Source of the DNA: NP936 sp002726085
GTDB taxonomy: Bacteria > Acidobacteriota > Vicinamibacteria > Vicinamibacterales > UBA8438
DNA length: 34,097 nucleotides
Assembly: GCA_036012905.1 (NCBI GenBank)
Contig: DASCQF010000157.1
Location: forward strand, 1 to 34,097
Direction of reading: 5' to 3'
The notes below the pieces were generated by a model that worked only from the letters and a program-made list of their open reading frames with translations, ran no database searches and was not told the origin of the DNA. The translations under genes were made by a program, and so were the position numbers. Below are positions 28,197 to 34,097 of the stretch, in pieces. Numbering within the stretch: position 1 is the first letter of the stretch; each line of letters starts with the position of its first letter.

Positions 28197-30803
28197 CTAA
28201 CGGACCTTCGCCAGGACCGCGTGCTGGTAGTTGAATTCGACTCGTGCGGGTCGAGCCGGGAGCGGCAGCTCGACCACGACCTCCTCCGCATCAACCCAGA
28301 TCTGCTGTGTCATCGGAGGGTGATCAGCGAAAGTCACTCGGATGGGCACCGGCATCTTGAAGCCGTCGGAGACGTCGTCTTGCCGGATGCGTCCATGCAA
28401 GACGAATGGTGACGGGCTGTCGGCGATTGCGGTCACGTCCAGCTCCGGGCGGTAGGTCGGCACCTCGACGCCGTAGACCCACTGGTCGAAGAACCAGTCC
28501 ATCGGCTCGCCAAATGCGCGCTCGACCGCTGCTTCGAAAGACTGGGTCGACATGACGCCGCGCACATGGTCTGTGGCGTAGGTGCGCATCAGCTCCCGGA
28601 ACCGCTCGTCGTTACCGGTCGTCGGATCGAGGAGCATCGACCGAAGCATGTGCAACACGTAGGCGCCCTTCTCGTAGACGAGGACGCGATAGTCGAACGG
28701 CGTGTCGGTGGTGTTCAGGCGGTACCCGGCCACCAGCGCGCCCGAATCGTGCCCGTCACTGCGGCGAAGGGCCAGCGGGTTGAATCCGTAGTGGCGGAGT
28801 CCGAGACCCTGACCGACCTGTCCCTCGCCGAGCACGTCGAGCCGCCAGGCGTCGATCATGTTCAAAAACTCGTCCGGCTTGTCCAGTCCGTGGAGCATGA
28901 AGAGCGCCGCAGCGTAATTGGCGAAGCCTTCCGTCATCCACTGGTCGCGGTAATGCCGCCAGTCGATCGCGGCGCCCCACCACTGGTGGGCCACTTCGTG
29001 CGCCCGGAACAGCTCCGATTCGCCGGTGTGCAGCTCGCCAAACGCCTGATACGACAGGAGCAGCAGACCTGGGAACGCCTGCCCGCTCAGCGTCGGGGTC
29101 TCGGTAACAAGCAATGTTTGGAACGGATACGGTCCGAAGTACTCGGTGAACAAACGGATCGATGCGGTGAGGTCGCCGACCGTCTTCTCGCGGTTACCCG
29201 GCGCGAAGCCCAGGTGGTTGTCGTTGCCGTAGACCGACACGGCGGGCGGTGTGGTGCCCTCGACCTCGGTGATGTCGAACCGGCCGTAATGGAACGCCAT
29301 GCTACGCACCGGCTCGCTCGTGACCCACCGCAAGATCCGGGTGTCCTCCTCCACGTGTTCCCCAGCCAGCGTGCCGGCGCTTGCGACCCGGTAGCGCTCT
29401 GGCACGCGAAAGGTCAGGTCGAGCCGGCTGGTACGGGTGTCGGGGTGTCTGGGGCGCCAGTACAGCGTGTCCTTGAGCAAGAAGTCCTTGCTTTGGCGGA
29501 GCCGCTCGACCAGCTCGCCTTCATAGGCCAGCTCGAGGATGAAGCGCTCGCCGGCCGCTACCATGCGTGGCAGTGTTACCGTCACCCACGGCTCGAATCG
29601 GTCGTCCTCGAGCAAGCGGTCGTGTCGCTCCTGCACGAAGTGGATTCGCTCGCCGGAAAGCGCGATCGGCTCGTCCGGCTCGGTGGCGACCGCCGTGTCT
29701 CCAGCCTCAGGGACAGTGAACAGCGCGGCATCGGGCGATCCGTCGCTCGTGTCGGGTCGCCAGCGTGCGTCGGTGATTTCGAGCACCTGGCTGATCCGGA
29801 GACGCAGCCCGCGCGTCGGCTCGAGCGGCTCGACCAGTAGCGCCGCGGCACCCCGAGTGTCGCCGTTACCTTCGAGCGCCAGGTCTACCTGGGCGCGTGG
29901 CACCGCGACCCGCGCAGCCCAGCCTTCCTCTTGCGGCGCCAACGGCCTGGGCGACAGTCCGAGCGCGGCGCCGGTCACGTCGTCTTCATCTTCATCGAGC
30001 GACTCCGGGTCGACGTCGAATCCGTCCAGCACGGTGCTCTGGTGTGCCGGTCCGTAGTCGCTCAGGATGTCGAAGCTCATCCAGGTATCGAGAATCTGCC
30101 GTCGCCGGTCGAATCGAGTCAGCCGGACCTCTTCGAGGTCGTTGGGCTCGACCTCGATGGTCACCCAGCCATGATCCGCGCTGTCGATGTCTGCCAGCAC
30201 ATACGCGCGGCCCAACGGGAGCGCGTCCGCCTGCCGTCGAAGCAGATCCTCGAGCACGCGGCTGTCCGGGTTGTCGAGCTGCTGTTCGAGCCGGTCCTGT
30301 CGTCGGTTTTCCAGGAGATCGTTGGCCCTGTCGGTATTCTGCTCCGGTGCTGGTGTGGCCATCCGCCGCAGCCGGTCGGCCGTATCGTCGGTGAAGCGCA
30401 GGAGCAATCGGTCGAACTCTTCGTCGAGGTGATGCTCATCAGTCAGCTTTTCCAGCTGGTGGTGCTCTCCGGCGTCTGGCGGGTACGCGCGTAGGACGCC
30501 GTCACCCAGAAAGACCGCTGCCGAGACCGTGCCGCCGATCTCGGGGCCCAGATACAGCTGGCCGTCGGTCAGCGCGAGCTCGAAGCGGTCGAGCCGCAGA
30601 CGTCGGTCGCGAATCTGCCCGGCATGTGTCACCTTGGCGTCTCGCAGCTGCTCATAGAGCGGCGAGGGACCGAGCCCGTCGTCAGCGCCACTGTCTTGGG
30701 CCGGTGCGCCCCCCGCAATGGGGCCAGCGGCGACCAGCCAGGCCGCAAGCAGGAGTGAGCCGCCGGCCACATGGGCGATCGACCCACGGGCTGCTGGTAG
30801 CAT
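28197..30803 (-). CDS. Secreted M1 family zinc metallopeptidase
   Basis: 868 residues. The N-terminus is a signal peptide (hydrophobic GGSLLLAAWLVAAG, probable cleavage near GAPAQ). A long N-terminal region of about 300 residues contains acidic stretches (SLDEDEDDV). The zinc site is complete: HEVAH at 602-606 and the third ligand Glu625 in QWMTEGFANY, i.e. HEXXH-X18-E as in M1 aminopeptidases. The substrate-binding GAMEN motif is not found; SGQAFPGLLLL stands roughly where it would be. This suggests a different N-terminal recognition, perhaps not a plain aminopeptidase. The C-terminal part (YGVEVPTYRPELDV) is a short beta domain. Periplasmic or secreted. A -10 TAAGCT seven bases before the ATG predicts a leaderless transcript. 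Confidence 0.9.
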   Translation of the reverse strand: MLPAARGSIAHVAGGSLLLAAWLVAAGPIAGGAPAQDSGADDGLGPSPLYEQLRDAKVTHAGQIRDRRLRLDRFELALTDGQLYLGPEIGGTVSAAVFLGDGVLRAYPPDAGEHHQLEKLTDEHHLDEEFDRLLLRFTDDTADRLRRMATPAPEQNTDRANDLLENRRQDRLEQQLDNPDSRVLEDLLRRQADALPLGRAYVLADIDSADHGWVTIEVEPNDLEEVRLTRFDRRRQILDTWMSFDILSDYGPAHQSTVLDGFDVDPESLDEDEDDVTGAALGLSPRPLAPQEEGWAARVAVPRAQVDLALEGNGDTRGAAALLVEPLEPTRGLRLRISQVLEITDARWRPDTSDGSPDAALFTVPEAGDTAVATEPDEPIALSGERIHFVQERHDRLLEDDRFEPWVTVTLPRMVAAGERFILELAYEGELVERLRQSKDFLLKDTLYWRPRHPDTRTSRLDLTFRVPERYRVASAGTLAGEHVEEDTRILRWVTSEPVRSMAFHYGRFDITEVEGTTPPAVSVYGNDNHLGFAPGNREKTVGDLTASIRLFTEYFGPYPFQTLLVTETPTLSGQAFPGLLLLSYQAFGELHTGESELFRAHEVAHQWWGAAIDWRHYRDQWMTEGFANYAAALFMLHGLDKPDEFLNMIDAWRLDVLGEGQVGQGLGLRHYGFNPLALRRSDGHDSGALVAGYRLNTTDTPFDYRVLVYEKGAYVLHMLRSMLLDPTTGNDERFRELMRTYATDHVRGVMSTQSFEAAVERAFGEPMDWFFDQWVYGVEVPTYRPELDVTAIADSPSPFVLHGRIRQDDVSDGFKMPVPIRVTFADHPPMTQQIWVDAEEVVVELPLPARPARVEFNYQHAVLAKVR

Positions 30804-30810
30804 GGCGGTC

Positions 30811-30816
30811 AGCTTA
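30811..30816 (-). promoter_or_regulatory. -10 hexamer TAAGCT, 7 bases before start codon
   Basis: Minus-strand TAAGCT ends seven bases before the ATG of the M1 peptidase gene, matching TAnnnT-N(6-8)-start. No ribosome-binding site is visible. Confidence 0.4.
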
Positions 30817-30901
30817 TCACCCCCCGGTCGAGGGATTGTCCTCGGGCGGCCAAAGCCAATTGCCTATAGCCCAAGGCTGTGACGGTAGGCCCAGCGATGA
30901 C

Positions 30902-31514
30902 ATGACCGAGACACACGAATTCGGCCGAACAGGTGTGCAAGTTCCCGTCATCGGCCAGGGGACCTGGAATGTCGGGGACGACCCCGCGTCCGAGGCGCGT
31001 GAGGTGGCGGCGATACGCGTGGGCCTCGACCTGGGTCTGACGCATGTCGATACCGCCGAGATGTATGGCGACGGCCGGTCCGAGCGGGTCGTCGGGCGGG
31101 CGATTGCGCGTCGCCGAGCGGTGCTTGAGCACCGAGCGGCTCGCCTGCAATCAGGTGCTGTATCACGCCGGGTCGCGAGGGATCGAGACCGAGATCGTGC
31201 CGTACTGCAGACGGAAAGGCATTGCGGTGGTCGGGTATTCGCCGTTCGCCCAGGGGGCGTTTCCGCCCCGCGACCGTCGTCAGCGGGAGGTGCTGGAGGC
31301 GATTGGCGAGACCCACGGAAAGACCCCGCGGCAGGTGGCGCTTCGATTCCTGACCAGCGAGGATGGTGTCTTCGCGATTCCGAAGGCGACCCGGGTCGAA
31401 CACGTGCGCGAGAACGCTGCTGGTGCCGGCTGGGCCCTCTCGCCGTCGGACCTGACCGCGATCAACGAGGCATTCGGGGTGCCACCGAGTGGGACGCCGC
31501 TCGAGACCGCGTGA
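30902..31514 (+). pseudogene. Aldo/keto reductase with internal deletion and frameshift
   Basis: The first frame from ATG 30902 encodes the start of an aldo/keto reductase (RTGVQVPVIGQGTWNVG, THVDTAEMYGDGRSERVVG) for about 73 residues. The family sequence then jumps to another frame near 31116 with ERLACNQVLYHAG, VGYSPFAQGAF, PRQVALRFLTSEDGVFAIPKA and a normal end at 31514. Together they give about 205 residues instead of about 280. The missing middle part, about 75 residues, contains the catalytic Lys and His; only Asp and Tyr of the tetrad remain. GAGCGG occurs on both sides of the junction (31116-31121, 31134-31139) around the inverted repeat GGTGCT-TG-AGCACC. The product cannot be an active reductase in either frame. 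Confidence 0.88.
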
Positions 31515-31531
31515 GCGGCACGCGGAGATCT

Positions 31532-32803
31532 TCAGCTCAGAATGACCTCGATTGCGATGCCTGCTTTCTCCGAGGCCACGAGTAGCTCGATCGCGTCATC
31601 GCCCGCTTTCGACCGTGGAGCCCCATCCTCGGCCCTAGCCATCGGCAGGCCGCAGGATACGGTGATCCCGTGCTCGGAGAGGCCATGTTGCAGCCGTCCC
31701 GCAATGATGTTGGCCAGCTCGGCGAGCGTCGATAGGACATCTTCCTCTTTTGCTCTGTCGGGCTTGACCCCCAGCACGGTCGCCGCTATCTGTCGAGCAG
31801 AATCGAGCGCACAGCGCACCTCGAGTTTCAGCGTCAGGCCGTCCTCGTCTCGCGTGATGGTCACCGCGGCGATTCGCTGCGGTCCCATGCGGTCTTGAGT
31901 GGTCGCGGGGCGAACAACCAGATGCGTTTTCAGCATCATGCCGGAGACCTGTTCCACCGCCGAATGCAGGTTCTCTTCGAGCGCGGGATAGGCCTGAAGC
32001 ATCGTGCTGGTCGGCTCAGAAGAGCCGAAGAAGCCACCGGCCTGCTCCAAGAACGCCTCCGGCACGTACGTCCGAAGCACCGCTCCGTTCCAGCTCGTGT
32101 TCCGGCGAGCCGTCTCGAGGTCCTCCTCCGCGACGACCCCGATGAGCAGGCTGTCGAACATCGCGGGGATGCGCCGGAGCTCGGCGACTAGCAGATCCCT
32201 GTGCAGCATGCCGAGTTCCTCGCCAATAAACACCGCTTCCGGTGCGGCTTGGTGACACTTTTTCAGCGCTTGAACCCCAGAGTTGACCGGGACGACGATC
32301 GCCTTGCCACCGAGCGTGTCGGCGAAGAGGTTCCGGAAATCGGCACTTCCGTCCACGACCATTACCGTCGCGTCCGGGCGCAGGGTGCTTTCGCCGTTCT
32401 CGGAATGGCCTCGCCCGCCGTTGGACTTTCCGGTGGCAGCGATCAGCCGAGCCAGGCGGGCGCCGGCCAGCGTCGCTTCCAGCGGCTTGATCAGGTAGTC
32501 GCTGATTCCGAGCTCGGCGAGTTTCCGCACAGCGGCTTCGTCCCGCTGTCTCGTCATGATGAGGACTGGCAGAGACTCGTGCTCGGGAGCGCGTCGAACC
32601 GCCTCGAGAACCTGAAACCCGTCGATGACCGGGAGCTCCGGGTCGAGGAGCATGAAGCCGAACTGCTTCTCTGACAGCTGATCGAGCGCGTCGAGACCGT
32701 TGTCGACTTCGGTGATGTCGCATCCGAAGTCTCGAACGAGGATCCGCCGGACCATGACGCGGGCCACCGCATCGCCATCTACCACCAGAGCGCTCATCGA
32801 CAC
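31532..32803 (-). CDS. Response regulator: receiver, pseudo-receiver and CheX-like phosphatase domain
   Basis: 423 residues from GTG 32803, which has GGAGGAG at good distance; ATG 32797 is the alternative. Domain 1 (about 4-125) is a normal receiver: acidic pair Asp9/Asp11, phosphorylation site Asp54 (FMLLDPELPVIDGF) and Lys106. Domain 2 (about 145-255) begins like a receiver (VMVVDGSADFRNLFADTLGG) but has FIGEE where Asp should be. Domain 3 (about 275-423) looks like CheX/CheC: LAELANIIAG contains the E-x-x-N phosphatase motif. It may thus carry its own dephosphorylating domain. It follows the histidine kinase by 58 bases. A -10-like TAAATT (about 32825-32830) could give it an extra promoter. 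It converges on the broken reductase. Confidence 0.85.
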   Translation of the reverse strand: MSMSALVVDGDAVARVMVRRILVRDFGCDITEVDNGLDALDQLSEKQFGFMLLDPELPVIDGFQVLEAVRRAPEHESLPVLIMTRQRDEAAVRKLAELGISDYLIKPLEATLAGARLARLIAATGKSNGGRGHSENGESTLRPDATVMVVDGSADFRNLFADTLGGKAIVVPVNSGVQALKKCHQAAPEAVFIGEELGMLHRDLLVAELRRIPAMFDSLLIGVVAEEDLETARRNTSWNGAVLRTYVPEAFLEQAGGFFGSSEPTSTMLQAYPALEENLHSAVEQVSGMMLKTHLVVRPATTQDRMGPQRIAAVTITRDEDGLTLKLEVRCALDSARQIAATVLGVKPDRAKEEDVLSTLAELANIIAGRLQHGLSEHGITVSCGLPMARAEDGAPRSKAGDDAIELLVASEKAGIAIEVILS

Positions 32804-32861
32804 TTCCGGACTCCTCCGACGAGAGAATTTATTCGTCGCCTCTGCCGATTGCGGTCACGAG

Positions 32862-34097
32862 TCATGCCACAGAGGAGGAGGTCGAAAGGGGGGGATCTGC
32901 CCCCATCACCTCCGCGGACCGGACGCCCTCCGGGGCCACGGGCAGCCGGACCACCGCCGTGATGCCCCCATCGGCGGAAAACGCGGTGTTCCCGCCGAGC
33001 TGCGTGGCGAGTTTCTCGACAAGCCGGATGCCTAGCCCGTCGAGGTCAAGGCTCTGGGCTGTTCCGGCACCGTCATCACGCACAGCCAGCTCCCAGGTGT
33101 TCGGTCCATTCCGGTGGAGGGACACCCCGATCGTGCCCGACCGGTCTCCTGGAAAGGCATGCTTGAGCCCGTTGGTCACCAGCTCGCTCACGATCAGACC
33201 GCACCGCAACGCCACAGTGGGCGCGGCACTCAGTGGCTCGACGTCGAGGACGACCGCCACGCCGAGTCGGTCCGCCTCATAGCGGCTCCGGAGCCGTCGC
33301 GTCACTCTCGCCAAATAGTGGCTGAGGTTGACTGACTCCAGAGTATCGGAAGTGCTGAGTGCCTCGTGGACAGAGGTGATCGCGCCGATGCGATTCTGGA
33401 TTTCAGATAGCTCCTCCAACACAGGCACGTTGCCGTCCAGGCGCTGTTGCTGCAGCTTGACCAGGTCACTGAGGATCCGAAAGTGGTCGGTGACGTGATG
33501 GTGTACGTCGTTGAGTTGGGACGCCTGGTTCTCGAGCTGAACTCTGGCAGTCTTGAGCCTCTGCCCGACTTCGGCGCGCAGCTCGTCTTCGAGCCTCCGC
33601 CGGCCGCTCACGTCGCGGACGATACAAATGATGAGCCCGTTCTTGCCGTCGACCGGGGTCAGCGAGATCTCGACTGGTAGCTCGCGGCCGTCCTTGGCGC
33701 GGGCAATGAGGTCCAGGCCGGTGGTTCCCATGCGACGCGCTTTCGGCGCCGCGCCGTAAGCGCTGCGCTGCTTGGCGTGGGCGTGGCGAAACGCTTCTGG
33801 CAGGAGCACATCGACGGACTGACCGACGAGCTCGCATGGCGCGTGGCCGAAGAGCCGCTCGGCTTCATCGTTGATCAGCGCGATTGTCCCATCCCGCTTG
33901 ACCATGATGATCGCGTCCGGGGCGTTCTCGACGAGCTGGCGGAACCAGTTCGCACTCGTCCGAAGCGCCTCCCCTGCCCGTTTGCGCTCCAGCGCGTTGG
34001 CCAGGAGGTGGGCCACGACACGGAGTCGCTGAAGCTGAACCTCAGACCAGCGCTGCTCGGTTCGTGTGACCGCCACCGTGAGGCATCCGAGACTGAG
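32862..34097 (-). CDS. Sensor histidine kinase (GAF, PAS, HisKA_2/HWE-type), N-terminus beyond window
   Basis: The frame is open to the window end, so the listed part (about 411 residues) lacks its start. The first visible residues, LGCLTVAVTRTEQRWSEVQL, look like the end of a GAF domain (internal GTG at 34076 is therefore not the start). A PAS domain follows (WFRQLVENAPDAIIMVKRDG, then ALINDEAERLFG, and DVSGRRRLEDEL at its end). The H-box is HisKA_2-like: VHHHVTDHFRILSDLVKLQQ instead of the common HHRVKNNL. The ATPase part has an N-box SELVTNGLKHAFPG, RDDGAG and LGIRLVEKLATQLGG. Soluble, with no membrane span seen. It is the likely kinase for the downstream receiver/CheX protein. Confidence 0.9.
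   Translation of the reverse strand, partial: LSLGCLTVAVTRTEQRWSEVQLQRLRVVAHLLANALERKRAGEALRTSANWFRQLVENAPDAIIMVKRDGTIALINDEAERLFGHAPCELVGQSVDVLLPEAFRHAHAKQRSAYGAAPKARRMGTTGLDLIARAKDGRELPVEISLTPVDGKNGLIICIVRDVSGRRRLEDELRAEVGQRLKTARVQLENQASQLNDVHHHVTDHFRILSDLVKLQQQRLDGNVPVLEELSEIQNRIGAITSVHEALSTSDTLESVNLSHYLARVTRRLRSRYEADRLGVAVVLDVEPLSAAPTVALRCGLIVSELVTNGLKHAFPGDRSGTIGVSLHRNGPNTWELAVRDDGAGTAQSLDLDGLGIRLVEKLATQLGGNTAFSADGGITAVVRLPVAPEGVRSAEVMGADPPLSTSSSVA

Noticed and set aside
26697..29840. Plus-strand open frames of over 400 codons opposite the radical SAM and M1 peptidase genes
   Set aside because: Same shadow effect; translations are Arg/Val/His-rich without domains and the minus-strand genes are certain.
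1..34097. tRNA, rRNA, integrase, transposase or phage genes
   Set aside because: None recognised by eye on either strand; small RNA genes without strong structure could still be missed.

Overview
The window is G+C-rich (about two thirds by eye), densely coded bacterial chromosome with no rRNA, tRNA, phage, plasmid or insertion-sequence genes. Frequent GTG starts, 4-base GTGA/ATGA overlaps, a MacB/ADOP-style ABC ATPase, a bactofilin-like ECF operon, a secreted M1 peptidase and a GH171/NamZ protein together suggest an Acidobacteriota-like heterotroph, possibly of the Vicinamibacteria type. That assignment is inference only; no marker gene is present.

Layout. 1-1329 (+): end of an alpha/beta hydrolase overlapping ribokinase. 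1369-2337 (-): tandem GNAT acetyltransferase. 2486-4997 (+): ABC ATPase, a short membrane protein resembling a cut-down HtrA-like protease, and an acyl-CoA dehydrogenase. 5197-7839 (+): ECF sigma factor, membrane protein (probable anti-sigma) and a bactofilin-like multi-pass protein in one operon. 7848-8372 (-): secreted protein. 8501-12677 (+): M16 peptidase pair (active plus inactive), a zinc-containing MDR oxidoreductase and a small membrane protein. 12906-18426 (-): alpha/beta hydrolase, amidase with a small coupled protein, FAD amine oxidoreductase, SRPBCC protein and NamZ. 18552-19547 (+): solitary Dam-type adenine methylase. 19564-26535 (+): a CoA-thioester cluster of acyl-CoA dehydrogenase, class III CoA-transferase, MaoC hydratase, lipoprotein amidohydrolase, MmgE/PrpD and CitE-like lyase. 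26586-30803 (-): HemN/HemW-like radical SAM protein and M1 metallopeptidase. 30902-31514 (+): broken aldo/keto reductase. 31532-34097 (-): histidine kinase (cut by the window edge) followed by a receiver/pseudo-receiver/CheX protein.

The CoA cluster is the metabolic centrepiece. CoA-transferase, hydratase and CitE-like lyase are the three steps that turn itaconate (or mesaconate/citramalate) into acetyl-CoA and pyruvate. The accompanying dehydrogenase and PrpD-family protein recall the Pseudomonas itaconate operon and the mycobacterial citE/maoC/fadE19 region.

The least explained signal is non-coding. (i) At least eight sites carry heptanucleotide tandem arrays (units near CAGRAGN), in both orientations, twice as inverted pairs around a 100-120 base core, once ending exactly at a start codon and once running into a reading frame. 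(ii) A 23-base palindromic repeat occurs three times at gene 3' ends and supplies two stop codons. (iii) A chain of hairpins lies between the cluster dehydrogenase and CoA-transferase. (iv) Several genes have a -10 hexamer 6-8 bases before the start codon, which predicts leaderless transcripts.
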